Part shown: in pieces, positions 8,194 through 17,504 of the stretch
Layout of the letters: each line of letters opens with the position of its first letter
Numbering within the stretch: the first letter of the stretch is position 1
Origin: Bacteroidales bacterium
GTDB lineage: Bacteria > Bacteroidota > Bacteroidia > Bacteroidales > UBA7960
Assembly: GCA_003557965.1 (NCBI GenBank)
Contig: PWND01000115.1
Span: forward strand, 1 to 40,545
Direction of reading: 5' to 3'
Length of the DNA stretch: 40,545 nucleotides
Notes under the pieces: model-generated
The model's input: only the letters and a program-made list of their open reading frames with translations
Told to the model about the DNA's origin: nothing
Database searches by the model: none
Program-made: the position numbers and the translations under genes

Positions 8194-9098
8194 CTACTTG
8201 GGTATTTCAACAATATTAATTCTATCTAAGTCTTTATAGCCTAAACCTGCTTCATAACCTTTTTTAATCGTAAGAACATCTTCCGCGAAAAACCCAACCT
8301 GTATTGCACAATATTTATCAACAGCCACAGGGTCTGTGCCCGCTACAACTTTCATCGGGCTTACTATTTCTCCCGGTCCTCCCGGGCCATTTGTTGTTAT
8401 TACATGCGACACATCTGAAATAATTAAATCGGGTTTTCTTAGCAGGTTTAAATCTACAATGCTTTGTGCGAGAAAGTGAGGGTCGTTTCTTTCAGGGCCC
8501 TCCAAATGAAACTTCACATTTGAAGCGCGTGTATTTATGCCATCATGTTTTTCATAGCGTTTGTTAAAACAGTTAAGCTATGATGCTTTGCAATTGGAAT
8601 ATTAATAAAAACATCAACATTAAAAAACTCTTTCACTACTTCAAGCTCCCAGCTTATTGCTTTAGCTCCTTTTACATCTTTTACTACTTGAAAGTTCTCA
8701 TCATCAAATTCTGATGGGAAATGATTTGCCTCTATTGTCCTGGTTTTATTTATCACCTCTTTATATTCATCATAAAGCCCGCTTCTTTGCCAATATTCAG
8801 GAATTATATGCTGTAGAAAAACAACATCTGTGGCTCCGGCATCAAAAATCATTAATAATGCTGCTATTACAACATCCGGGTCAACATAGGCCCCTTTTTC
8901 CCTGAAACCTGAATTAACAAGTATGCCAACAGTATTTCCCGGTTGCACAAACCTTTCCATGCCTCCAAGAGTTTCAACTGCAATTTTTGTGTTTTCAAAA
9001 ACACTGTCACCTTTTACAGCAACAATATCAGGCGCTCGCCCTTTTGTCGCAATGCTTGAAATCAATGCAAGCAAAATAACTACAAATAACTTATTCAA
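8194..9098 (-). pseudogene. DUF362 protein gene with a one-base frameshift
   Basis: Two consecutive minus-strand frames (9098-8535 and 8517-8194) together form one DUF362 protein with a signal peptide (NKLFVVILLALISSIATKG). The first frame ends LTNAMKNMMA-stop. Adding one G to ATGATGGCATAA near 8539-8541 restores MMGINTRASNVKFHLEG and joins the frames. This may be a real mutation or a base-call error in a G run. DUF362 proteins often resemble iron-sulphur or ferredoxin-linked enzymes of unknown role. The start is TTG at 9098-9096, overlapping the TGA stop of the upstream gene, which points to translational coupling; I see no ATG alternative nearby. Confidence 0.75.
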
Positions 9099-10234
9099 TC
9101 TTTTAACTCCTTTTCCGTTAATGAGTAATTGATGTCTCTTTCTTTTTGATAATTAATTATAAAATTATAACAATCCTGATTTTTTCCAACAAGTTCCAAT
9201 GGTGAAACTCCTTTATTGCTATATTTATTTTTTAAAATCATATCAGCGCAAGCCGTTGCAACAAAGCCGGTAGTTCTGGCCATAGACGAAAGCCCTGTTA
9301 CGGCATCAAATTCATCATAAAGCTCATAAATAATTTCGGTTTTCTTATTATCCTTATAACCATTAATTACAATTCTCATTACTGTAAATTCATGTTCTTC
9401 CGGACCCAGCTTCCAGTTGTTAATTAAAATTTTACTGGTAAAATCAATCGGCCTTATAGCTGTATTATTAATTGTTAAAGGGTTTTTATCAAAGAAGCCC
9501 GCCTTTGCTAATGCCTTAACGAGAGAAATATGCCCGGGGTGCCTTAAAGTTTTTTCCTTCATAGATGGAATATTTTTCATTGTAGTTAGTAAAGACCTTA
9601 GCCCATCAGTAAAAAAAGCTTCTAAAGTGCCAACCTTGTCAAAATCCATCATTTCAACTTCACTCATTGCAGGCTTGGTAAGTATTTTGCCATTTTCTTT
9701 ATATCTTGCCGGGCGGGTATATTCTTCAATTACATCAACAGGAGAAAAAGGTGCTTTATAATAAAACGGATACGTCTTTGCTTTAGGCAAACCACCAACA
9801 ACATATTCGAACGATTCAATTTTCATTATTTCATTGTAGTAACCGGCAATAAGATTAGGAATACCCGGGGCAACGCCACAATCAGTGATGGCTATAACCC
9901 CATTTTCAGCAGCCAAATCATTTAAATCAAGAAAATTTTCCGGCATAAATGAAATATCAACAACATTTTTACCCGTTTCTATTATCTTTTTTAATGTATC
10001 ATAACCCATAAAGCCGGGAACAGCTGATATTACAAGGTCACAATCATTAATAAGCCCGCTTATTGACTCATCATTTTCAATATTTGCTTTTACAGTTTTT
10101 ATGGGAAACTTCTCAGATATTTTACTCAAAGAGCTGCCGCTTACATCAACAGCAGTAACTCTATATCCTTTACAAAGGTCTGCAATAATAGCTTTGCCTA
10201 CCATCCCCGCCCCAAGAACCAGAATTTTTTTCAT
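9095..10234 (-). CDS. Saccharopine dehydrogenase-like oxidoreductase
   Basis: This 379-residue protein opens with a Rossmann GxGxxG motif (LGAGMVGKAI) that binds NAD(P). It then shows the family's second-domain signature (ITDCGVAPGIPNLIAGYY) and a C-terminal part with G-L-S-S-M-A-R-T-T-G-F. It belongs to the saccharopine dehydrogenase/lysine-6-dehydrogenase group, which acts on lysine-derived secondary amines or oxidises lysine. The exact substrate cannot be read from sequence. Its stop overlaps the TTG start of the DUF362 gene, and the GT4 gene begins 9 bases upstream on the same strand, so these form one minus-strand operon. Confidence 0.8.
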   Translation of the reverse strand: MKKILVLGAGMVGKAIIADLCKGYRVTAVDVSGSSLSKISEKFPIKTVKANIENDESISGLINDCDLVISAVPGFMGYDTLKKIIETGKNVVDISFMPENFLDLNDLAAENGVIAITDCGVAPGIPNLIAGYYNEIMKIESFEYVVGGLPKAKTYPFYYKAPFSPVDVIEEYTRPARYKENGKILTKPAMSEVEMMDFDKVGTLEAFFTDGLRSLLTTMKNIPSMKEKTLRHPGHISLVKALAKAGFFDKNPLTINNTAIRPIDFTSKILINNWKLGPEEHEFTVMRIVINGYKDNKKTEIIYELYDEFDAVTGLSSMARTTGFVATACADMILKNKYSNKGVSPLELVGKNQDCYNFIINYQKERDINYSLTEKELKD

Positions 10235-10243
10235 GCTATATAA

Positions 10244-11404
10244 TTATTTGTTTTTCTTTGTTATCAATGTATTATAAATATTTTCCAAATCAACCTGTTT
10301 TTTGTTTATATCAAGATTTCTCTTAGCATAATCTTTTGCTGCAATCCCGATTTTTTTTCTAAGCTCAGGGTTTTCTGCAAGTAAAAGAATTTTTCCTGTA
10401 AGTGCATCAACATCCCACTCCTTAACTAAATAACCATTTTCTCCATCTGTTATTATCTCAGGGATGCCGGCATGATAAGTACTAACAACAGCCAGGCCTG
10501 AACTCATTGCCTCAAGCATAGTTCCCGGGATACCCTCCATATTTCCTTTTGAATCAGTAATACTTGGATGAACAAAAAAATCAGCATGCGACAGCATTTT
10601 AAGATGTCGCTCACTTCCATACTGGTATGGTGCATGCCATACAACTTGTTTTTCTAAACCCAGTTCTTTTATGCTTTTGTTTATTTTACTATAATTTCCA
10701 TATTTCCCTGTAAAATGTAATTTCAGAGGCAACTTGCTTTTATGTGCGCTTTTTTTAAATGCTTTAAGTAAAAACATGTGCCCTTTTTTGGGCTCAAGAC
10801 TACTTAAAAGGTATATATTTATCTCCTCATTACTACTGTAATCCCTGTCAATATCAAAAACCTTTGTGTCAAGGCCATGATAATGAATTTTTATTTTTTC
10901 ACCATGGCAACCTAAGGAAATAAGTGCCTTTTTCATACTGTGACTCATGGCAAGAATTATATCACTGTGAGCAAAAACCTTCTTCTGTAATTGCTTTTTG
11001 CCAATGCCAAAATTACTTTTTGGAAAACTTGAATAATCCCAACCATAAAAAGACACTACCTTAGGAACAGTTGAATTTTTTAAAACTTTGTAAAACATCA
11101 TCGCATCTGTTCCATAATGAAAATGTAATAATGATGGCTTTTCTGCCTCAATATGCTCTAAAACAAATTTTATTTGAGAGTTTGTTATATGTTTTAAAAA
11201 CTTGTACAATAAGTTATTTATCTTTAATCGTAAGCCTTTTGATTTTTCAATACTAAATATCTTATTAAAGCTAAATGACTTATGCGAAATTATTTCGCGA
11301 CATAAAACCTGCGGCTCAAATTCTTTATGATTTACAACCTGGTTGCCTATAAATGTTGCAGTGTAATGTAAATAACGGCCTGTTATATGAAATACTTTTC
11401 GCAT
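10244..11404 (-). CDS. GT4-type glycosyltransferase
   Basis: This 386-residue protein has the two-Rossmann layout of family 4 glycosyltransferases. The acceptor-side half has F-H-Y-G-T-D-A-M-M-F. The donor-side half has LSSLEPKKGH and EGIPGTMLEAMSSGLAVVS, then H-A-G-I-P-E-I-I-x-x-G-x-N-G-Y-L-V, the E-x7-E-type nucleotide-sugar site. It probably transfers a sugar from a nucleotide sugar during glycolipid or polysaccharide synthesis; donor and acceptor are unknown. It is the first gene of the minus-strand run down to the DUF6599 gene. Confidence 0.85.
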   Translation of the reverse strand: MRKVFHITGRYLHYTATFIGNQVVNHKEFEPQVLCREIISHKSFSFNKIFSIEKSKGLRLKINNLLYKFLKHITNSQIKFVLEHIEAEKPSLLHFHYGTDAMMFYKVLKNSTVPKVVSFYGWDYSSFPKSNFGIGKKQLQKKVFAHSDIILAMSHSMKKALISLGCHGEKIKIHYHGLDTKVFDIDRDYSSNEEINIYLLSSLEPKKGHMFLLKAFKKSAHKSKLPLKLHFTGKYGNYSKINKSIKELGLEKQVVWHAPYQYGSERHLKMLSHADFFVHPSITDSKGNMEGIPGTMLEAMSSGLAVVSTYHAGIPEIITDGENGYLVKEWDVDALTGKILLLAENPELRKKIGIAAKDYAKRNLDINKKQVDLENIYNTLITKKNK

Positions 11405-11498
11405 AATTTTTGCAAAATTTGATTAAATTGCCTGTTGTTATATATTTTTAATAAAATATAAACCTGGTTTTAACTTCACTACAATAATAAATTCAATA

Positions 11499-11506
11499 CA
11501 AAGTTA
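11499..11506 (-). promoter_or_regulatory. Possible -7 box for the GT4 operon
   Basis: On the minus strand the sequence reads TAACTTTG (TAnnTTTG), 95 bases before the GT4 start codon. I see no clear -33 TTG at normal spacing. The AT-rich gap to 11636 is a divergent promoter region and holds no further gene. Confidence 0.45.
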
Positions 11507-11610
11507 TTGATTCAAAACCATTTATTTTTATAACTATTAATTTTATTTAGAAACATTAATAAAAAAAACTAAAAAACATTTGATATTTATTATTGTTTAA
11601 TTAATTGAAA

Positions 11611-11618
11611 TAACTTTG
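11611..11618 (+). promoter_or_regulatory. -7 box for the His-rich protein and TonB receptor genes
   Basis: TAACTTTG matches TAnnTTTG and is followed by GCACACC; the ATG is 18 bases downstream. A TTG at 11593-11595 is 15 bases upstream, a little short for a -33 box. Confidence 0.6.
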
Positions 11619-11635
11619 CACACCTTTAAATCTAT

Positions 11636-12010
11636 ATGACAAAGAAAATTTTTTTATATAAGTTATTCTTTATTGCATTAATTCCTGCGGTATTATTTCT
11701 GTTTTATAATCAGAAAACAAATACTCACTATCACATATTAGATAATGGGCAGGTTATTGAACACTCACATCCATATAAAAACTCTGCAACACCTGGCAGT
11801 CCTTATCAAGAACACGAACACTCAAGCTCAGAGTTGATATTTCTATCCCTTTTATCAGAAATTACCGGAGCATTTATATTATTAGCAATACTAATTTCAG
11901 CACTAAACAAAAAGCTTGTATTTTATATCTCGCAAGTACAAGATATATATGTAAAATCTGTTTACCTTCTTACTGACAAAAAAAGAGGCCCACCTGTAAC
12001 AGCTTTCTAA
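11636..12010 (+). CDS. Small His-rich membrane protein
   Basis: This 124-residue protein has two hydrophobic segments (about 9-24 and 66-86) flanking a short loop rich in histidine: HYHILDNGQVIEHSHPYK, then EHEHSS. The C-terminal tail is basic. The His pairs suggest binding of a divalent metal such as zinc. It precedes a ZnuD-like TonB receptor by 109 bases, in line with a metal-related role, perhaps sensing or delivering zinc at the inner membrane or in the periplasm. I recall similar small His-rich proteins next to metal receptors in this phylum, but I know no assigned name. Confidence 0.7.
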   Translation: MTKKIFLYKLFFIALIPAVLFLFYNQKTNTHYHILDNGQVIEHSHPYKNSATPGSPYQEHEHSSSELIFLSLLSEITGAFILLAILISALNKKLVFYISQVQDIYVKSVYLLTDKKRGPPVTAF

Positions 12011-12119
12011 CATTTTTACAACAAACAAATTCATTATCATATTAAGCATTGGTAGTTGCAATACTTGAATTTATTGAAACAAGTGCCGGCTTAATAAATA
12101 CCAAAATAATATCTTAAAT

Positions 12120-14363
12120 ATGAAAAACTATCTTTTTTTAATAATTACTCTATTAATAATAAACCTCAATTTATATTCGGAGTCATCTGACATGAGCCAG
12201 AGGCCACCAACTGATGCAAACATCTTTGGACATATTATAGATGCATCCACAGGCGAACATATTCCATTTATAACATTAAAGATTGAAGGGACACGTATTG
12301 CCGCCATAACTGATTATACCGGCCACTATTTTATTGCTAATATTCCGGAAGGAGAGCATACTTTGGTGGTTCAGGGTATGGGTTATGAAACGACGTATAA
12401 AACATTTGAAATAAAAGCCAGGCAAAGCCTGGAAGTTGATGTAGAAGTAATTCCCAGGGCTATAGATTTGAGTGAGATTGTAATTACGTCATCACCAACT
12501 CAAAGTGGTTTCAGGTACCAGCCAAACCAGGCTTTTTTTGGAGAAAATCTTCAGAAGCGTGGTGAAGCATCTTTTGGCGAAATGCTTAAACTTGAGCCGG
12601 GCTTAGCAATGCGTTCATTAGGGTCTATTACAAGCAGGCCTGTAATTCGCGGGCTTGATGGTGACCGCATTCTTGTTTTAGAAAACGGCGAACGCATGGG
12701 GGATGTTTCTGAAACCGCAGCAGATCATTCGATTTCACTTGACCCTTTAGCAGCAAGCCGTCTTGAGGTTGTCAGAGGACCGGCAAGCTTACTTTACGGT
12801 TCCAGTGCCCTTGGAGGTGTGGTTAATATTATGACCACCGATATCCCTGATGACTGGGAAAAAGGTTTTAGTGGTGTAGTTTCAGGACAGGGTGCTACAG
12901 TAAATTCTATGGGAGCCGGATTTGGACGGGCAACCTATGGCGCTGACAGCTGGGCAACAACAGCCAGAATGTCGTACAGAAAAGCCGGAAATATTAATAC
13001 CCCTGAAGGTGTTTTGGGCGGAACTTCCATGGAAAGTTATGATGGCGCATTTGGAGTTGGTTTTGGCCTTGACAATACCACTGGTGGAATTTCAGTTTCT
13101 CTTGCCGACCAAAATTATGAACTGCCTGAAGCACTTGATGATGACAACGAGAGAGTTGAAATTAGAATGCAGAGGATTGCACTTCAAGGCCGGGTTCAAA
13201 ATACTTATAATGGCTTTTTTGATAAATCTTTAATTCGCTTTAATGCTACCCAGCTAAATCAGCAGGAGTTGGAACTTGAATTTGAAGATGGCGCATGGGA
13301 CGAAGATATTGAGTTTGACTATGACAAAAAATCAATCAGCGCTTCCTTTATTGCCCAGCATAAGCCAATTGGAGTTTTCGACAGGGGGGCTTTTGGAATC
13401 AGTATTTTTGGCCATAATATGAATGTTTGTGGTGATGAAGCTTTCACTCCCGGTGAAAACAGGATTAATGCCGCATTATATACATACCAGGAAGTGCCGC
13501 TTAGTGGTATGATTCGCTTGCAGGCCGGGTTAAGGGTTGAATACCAATCAACAGAGGCTCTGCCAAATCAATTATTCCCTGATATTGACTCCAGCAGTGA
13601 CGACCTCAATTTTGCCGGTTCATTCGGATTAAATATAAGGCCGGATGAAAAATGGGAAATAGGAGGCCAATTCGCAAGAGCACACAGAACACCATCTGTT
13701 ACAGAGTTATATGCCAATGGTGTGCACATTGGAGCAGGAGTATTTGAAATCGGGAGCAGTGATTTAAAAAGTGAAATAGGACATGGTGGTGATTTATTTG
13801 CAAACTATCGCTCAGGCATGATTGAGTTTGAATTAGCAGGCTTTATTAATTATTACCGTAATTTTATTTTATTTCAAAGTATTGGAGAAATAGATGAAGA
13901 CTCCGGTTATGAAAAGTATAAATATATGCAGGATGAGGCAAGAATGAGAGGGGGCGAATTAACTGTTAATTTAATGCCGGTTGACAGGTTTGTAATCGGG
14001 ATGGGTATAGATTATGTTCAGGGACATAGAAACGGTGATGTTAAAGACCACCTACCGTTCATCCCACCATTAAGGTTCAGGGGCAATACAGAATATGATT
14101 TTGGGAATTTTTGGATTGGCGCAAATATATTAGTTGCTGCACAACAAGATAAAGTTGCACCAAATGAAAGCGTTACTGATGGTTATACTTTATTTGGAGC
14201 ACAGGCAGGATACAGGCTTAATTTTGCCGGTCAACAAGTCATTATTCTGCGTGGCGAAAACCTGCTTGACGTTGCATACCGGGATCATCTTTCAAGGGTT
14301 CAAAATAGAAATTATCCTATGCCGGGCAGAAATATAAACCTGGCATACAGGTGGTATTTCTAA
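12120..14363 (+). CDS. TonB-dependent receptor, ZnuD-like
   Basis: This 747-residue outer-membrane receptor has a signal peptide (1-20), a carboxypeptidase-regulatory-like domain (about 33-115, IFGHIIDASTGEHIPF) and a plug (about 135-240). The plug contains the R-P-V-I-R-G-L-D-G-x-R-I-L-V-L-E-N-G and DHSISLDPLAASRLEVVRGPASLLYG stretches. That wording, with the DHS and EVVRGPA..YG..A.GGVVN pattern, is typical of ZnuD-type zinc receptors. A barrel follows, ending in Phe after Trp-Tyr. The upstream His-rich protein supports zinc or another divalent metal; iron chelates remain possible. Transport would need TonB-ExbB-ExbD, which are not in the window. Confidence 0.85.
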   Translation: MKNYLFLIITLLIINLNLYSESSDMSQRPPTDANIFGHIIDASTGEHIPFITLKIEGTRIAAITDYTGHYFIANIPEGEHTLVVQGMGYETTYKTFEIKARQSLEVDVEVIPRAIDLSEIVITSSPTQSGFRYQPNQAFFGENLQKRGEASFGEMLKLEPGLAMRSLGSITSRPVIRGLDGDRILVLENGERMGDVSETAADHSISLDPLAASRLEVVRGPASLLYGSSALGGVVNIMTTDIPDDWEKGFSGVVSGQGATVNSMGAGFGRATYGADSWATTARMSYRKAGNINTPEGVLGGTSMESYDGAFGVGFGLDNTTGGISVSLADQNYELPEALDDDNERVEIRMQRIALQGRVQNTYNGFFDKSLIRFNATQLNQQELELEFEDGAWDEDIEFDYDKKSISASFIAQHKPIGVFDRGAFGISIFGHNMNVCGDEAFTPGENRINAALYTYQEVPLSGMIRLQAGLRVEYQSTEALPNQLFPDIDSSSDDLNFAGSFGLNIRPDEKWEIGGQFARAHRTPSVTELYANGVHIGAGVFEIGSSDLKSEIGHGGDLFANYRSGMIEFELAGFINYYRNFILFQSIGEIDEDSGYEKYKYMQDEARMRGGELTVNLMPVDRFVIGMGIDYVQGHRNGDVKDHLPFIPPLRFRGNTEYDFGNFWIGANILVAAQQDKVAPNESVTDGYTLFGAQAGYRLNFAGQQVIILRGENLLDVAYRDHLSRVQNRNYPMPGRNINLAYRWYF

Positions 14364-14381
14364 AAAACCAATAAACATTTA

Positions 14382-14389
14382 TATCTTTG
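14382..14389 (+). promoter_or_regulatory. -7 box directly ahead of the hairpin upstream of polA
   Basis: TATCTTTG matches TAnnTTTG and ends one base before the left arm of the hairpin at 14391. Transcription would begin around 14394-14397. Confidence 0.5.
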
Positions 14390-14390
14390 T

Positions 14391-14464
14391 AATCATTGAG
14401 GTTGTCTTAGTTGCTGCATAATGCTTATTGTTAAGCTTTCTCAACAGCCTCAATGATTTTTTTG
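14391..14464 (+). ncRNA. Candidate small RNA or polA leader attenuator
   Basis: The left arm AATCATTGAGG (14391-14401) pairs perfectly with CCTCAATGATT (14448-14458), extended by TTG/CAA across a 2-base bulge, and is followed by a run of seven T's to 14463. The 46-base interior contains TTGCTGC and a further GC-bearing segment. With the -7 box immediately upstream, the unit would give an RNA of about 65-70 nt ending at its own terminator. It lies 26 bases before the polA ATG, so it could also be an attenuator in the polA leader. It could equally be the terminator for the TonB receptor gene. Confidence 0.45.
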
Positions 14465-14489
14465 TAAAGTTTAATCAAATATTCTATAA

Positions 14490-17294
14490 ATGGAAAACCA
14501 GAAAAAGATTTTTCTGCTTGATGCAATGGCTTTAATATACCGTGCATACTATGCTTTTAGCCGTAACCCCAGGGTAAACTCAAAAGGAACCAACACCTCC
14601 GCCGCTTTTGGGTTTATGAACTCATTGCTGGAGGTAATCAAAAAAGAAAAGCCTACTCACATGGCTGTGGCTTTTGACACTCTTGCACCTACACAAAGAC
14701 ACTCTGACTATATACACTACAAAAGCAACAGGGAAGAAACACCGGAAGACATTGTAAATATGCTTGATATTATTAAAGAGCTTATAAAAGGTCTTAATAT
14801 TTCCGTTTTGGAAGCTGATGGATACGAAGCTGATGATATAATTGGAACATTAGCAAAAAAAGCAGAAAAAAAGGGTTATAAAGTTTTTATGATGACCTCT
14901 GATAAAGACTTTGGCCAGCTTGTATCAGAAAACATATTTATGTATAAGCCTGCACAAAGAGGAAACGACATTGAAGTATGGGGTGTTAAAGAAGTATGCA
15001 AAAGATTTGAAATAAATCAACCGGAGCAACTAAAAGACATTTTAGGCCTATGGGGCGACTCATCAGATAATATACCTGGTGTGCCCGGTATTGGCGAAAA
15101 AAAGGCAAAAAAACTTATAGCAGAGTTTAACTCTGTTGAGAACTTATTGGAAAACATAGAGCAGGTTAAAGAAAAACGAAGCAGGGAGAGCCTGAAAAAA
15201 TACGCTGAACAGGCAACTTTATCAAAAAATCTGGCTACTATTATTCTTGATGTACCTATCGAATTTGAAGAGGAAAAATTAAAAATTGGCAAGCCCGACA
15301 AAGAAAAGCTTATGCCAATTCTGGAAGAGCTGGAGTTTAGAACCTTAGCCAAAAGATTATTTGAACAAAAACAACAATTGCCGGCTGAAAACGATAAAGA
15401 TAAAAAGTTAAAGCCGGGACAAATGGACCTTTTCTCCGGTAGTGAAGCTTTTGCCAATCCATATGACCTTGCTGTAGAAAAACTAAATAGTTTACTCAGT
15501 GAAAAATCATACCATAAGGTTAAATCAAAAGAGAAAATTATAGAGCTTGCAAAAAAACTTGAAAAAGCTGATTCTTTTTGCTTTGATACTGAAACAACCA
15601 GCCTTAGCTGTATAGACGCCGAACTGGTTGGAATTGCTTTTGCTGTCTCTCCTGGTGAAGCATGGTATGTGCCATTTCCGGAAAACAAAGAGCAGGCAAA
15701 AGAAATATTATATGAATTTAAAGATGTTTTTGAAAACAATAATATTGAAAAAGTCGGGCAAAACCTGAAGTTCGACATCAATATTCTGAGAAACTATGGT
15801 GTTGATGTTAAAGGCAAACTTTTTGACACAATGATTGCTCATTACTTGCTACAGCCTGATATGCGACATAATATGGAGTTGCTTGCTGAAACTTATCTTG
15901 ATTACACTGTTGTAAGCATAGAAGACCTTATTGGCAAAAAAGGGGCCTCGCAAAAAAGTATGCGCACCGTGCCTGAAGACCTTGCTACTGCATATGCTTG
16001 CGAAGATGCTGATATCACACTACAACTTAAAAGCCACTTTGAACCTTTACTGAAAAAACAAAAGCTTACTAAGCTTTTTGAAGAAGTTGAGTTGCCACTG
16101 GTGTTTGTTTTGGCAGAAATGGAATACTCTGGTGTAAATATTGACACCAGCGCTTTAAAAGATTTTTCACAAATACTGGATAAAGAAATAAAAGAAACAG
16201 AAAAGGAAATTTATTCAATTGCCGGTAAAGAATTCAATATTGCTTCTCCAAAGCAACTCGGTGAAGTATTATTTGATGACCTAAAAATAGTTTCAAAGCC
16301 AAAAAAAACAAAAACAAAGCAATATAGCACAGGGGAAGAAATTCTGGTAAAACTTGTTGACAAGCATCCCATAGTTGAAAAAATATTAACTTACAGAAGC
16401 TTAACCAAGCTAAAATCAACATACGTAGATGCTTTACCAAAGCTGTTAAACGAAAAAACGGGAAAGTTGCATGCTTCTTTTAATCAAACTATTGTTGCAA
16501 CCGGAAGGTTATCATCCAATAATCCCAATCTTCAAAATATTCCTATAAGGACAGAAAGAGGCAGGGAAATAAGAAAAGCTTTTGTTCCGGGAAAATCTGG
16601 CAATATTCTTATGGCGGCAGATTATTCACAAATTGAGCTGAGAATTATTGCATCACTGAGCAAGGATAGTTCGATGATAGAAGACTTTAATAAAGGCCTT
16701 GACATTCATGCTGCAACTGCTTCAAGGGTATGGGAAGTCAATATTGATGATGTTACTAAAGAAATGAGAAGGCGGGCAAAAACTGTAAACTTTGGAATAG
16801 TTTATGGAATTTCTGCTTTCGGATTGTCTGAAAGAATTAACATCCCAAGAGGCGAAGCTGCAGAAATAATTGAACAATACTTTAAGAAATATCCGGGAAT
16901 AAAAGAATATATGAGTGATACAATACAGTTTGCCAAAGATAATGGCTATGTGGAAACAATGAAGGGTAGAAGAAGATATGTCCCGGATATTAACAGTGCT
17001 AATGCCATTGTTAGAGGTTATGCTGAAAGAAATGCAATAAATGCACCTATACAGGGAACAGCTGCTGATATGATTAAGCTTGCAATGGTAAGCATTTACA
17101 ATGAGATGAAAGAAAAGAATTTAAAATCCAAAATGATTATGCAAGTTCATGATGAATTGGTTTTTGATACTCAAAAAGATGAGCTTGACATACTGATTCC
17201 CCTGGTTGAAAAGCGCATGAAAGATGCTATACCATTGGAAGTACCTGTTATTATTGATATAAATACAGGAAATAATTGGCTGGAAGCACACTAA
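14490..17294 (+). CDS. polA: DNA polymerase I
   Basis: This 934-residue protein has the full three-domain layout: 5'-3' exonuclease (1-300, DAMALIYRAYYAF and GWS/D-rich helix-hairpin-helix IPGVPGIGEKKAKKL), 3'-5' proofreading exonuclease (about 345-530, FDTETTSL near residue 365, KVGQNLKFDI, YACEDADIT) and polymerase (about 560-934). Polymerase motifs A (DYSQIELR, about 710), B (RRRAKTVNFGIVYG, about 760) and C (QVHDELV, about 885) are intact. The proofreading site keeps its acidic residues, unlike in some relatives. It fills gaps and replaces RNA primers in replication and repair. Start ATG 14490 (MENQKK) is well placed. Confidence 0.97.
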   Translation: MENQKKIFLLDAMALIYRAYYAFSRNPRVNSKGTNTSAAFGFMNSLLEVIKKEKPTHMAVAFDTLAPTQRHSDYIHYKSNREETPEDIVNMLDIIKELIKGLNISVLEADGYEADDIIGTLAKKAEKKGYKVFMMTSDKDFGQLVSENIFMYKPAQRGNDIEVWGVKEVCKRFEINQPEQLKDILGLWGDSSDNIPGVPGIGEKKAKKLIAEFNSVENLLENIEQVKEKRSRESLKKYAEQATLSKNLATIILDVPIEFEEEKLKIGKPDKEKLMPILEELEFRTLAKRLFEQKQQLPAENDKDKKLKPGQMDLFSGSEAFANPYDLAVEKLNSLLSEKSYHKVKSKEKIIELAKKLEKADSFCFDTETTSLSCIDAELVGIAFAVSPGEAWYVPFPENKEQAKEILYEFKDVFENNNIEKVGQNLKFDINILRNYGVDVKGKLFDTMIAHYLLQPDMRHNMELLAETYLDYTVVSIEDLIGKKGASQKSMRTVPEDLATAYACEDADITLQLKSHFEPLLKKQKLTKLFEEVELPLVFVLAEMEYSGVNIDTSALKDFSQILDKEIKETEKEIYSIAGKEFNIASPKQLGEVLFDDLKIVSKPKKTKTKQYSTGEEILVKLVDKHPIVEKILTYRSLTKLKSTYVDALPKLLNEKTGKLHASFNQTIVATGRLSSNNPNLQNIPIRTERGREIRKAFVPGKSGNILMAADYSQIELRIIASLSKDSSMIEDFNKGLDIHAATASRVWEVNIDDVTKEMRRRAKTVNFGIVYGISAFGLSERINIPRGEAAEIIEQYFKKYPGIKEYMSDTIQFAKDNGYVETMKGRRRYVPDINSANAIVRGYAERNAINAPIQGTAADMIKLAMVSIYNEMKEKNLKSKMIMQVHDELVFDTQKDELDILIPLVEKRMKDAIPLEVPVIIDINTGNNWLEAH

Positions 17295-17415
17295 GTTTAC
17301 CACATAATCCTGTATAAGAATAAAGTGTTGAAATAATCCGGATAGCTTAATGATGTTAACTCTTTTGCCATCCTCAGTATTACATCGTTTATTTTTATTT
17401 CCCCTCATTTTTTTG

Positions 17416-17423
17416 TATTTTTG
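17416..17423 (+). promoter_or_regulatory. Possible -7 box upstream of the KamA-like gene
   Basis: TATTTTTG matches TAnnTTTG and lies 160 bases before the ATG of the KamA-like gene. A small hairpin (TAATGC/GCATTA, about 17439-17455) and a terminator-like hairpin follow. The region is T-rich, so a chance match is possible. Confidence 0.35.
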
Positions 17424-17469
17424 TATTTTATTGACTATTAATGCTTTATGCATTATTGAAAATATTTTT

Positions 17470-17504
17470 AAAGCCCGTTTAATATTTATTAACAGGCTTT
17501 TTTT
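17470..17504 (+). terminator. Terminator-like hairpin between polA and the KamA-like gene
   Basis: AAAGCC...GGCTTT close an imperfect stem (AAAGCCCGTTTAATA against TATTAACAGGCTTT) followed by TTTTTT to 17504. It could end polA transcription 170 bases past its stop, or act as an attenuator in the leader of the downstream gene. The rest of the 288-base gap is AT-rich and has no gene. Confidence 0.6.

Noticed and set aside
9417-9761. A 114-codon frame opposite the dehydrogenase gene.
   Set aside because: It lies wholly inside a strong gene on the other strand and shows no family motif.
15017-15781. A 254-codon antisense frame inside polA.
   Set aside because: It is rich in Ser/Phe/Leu as expected for the mirror of a Lys/Glu-rich gene and has no recognisable domain.
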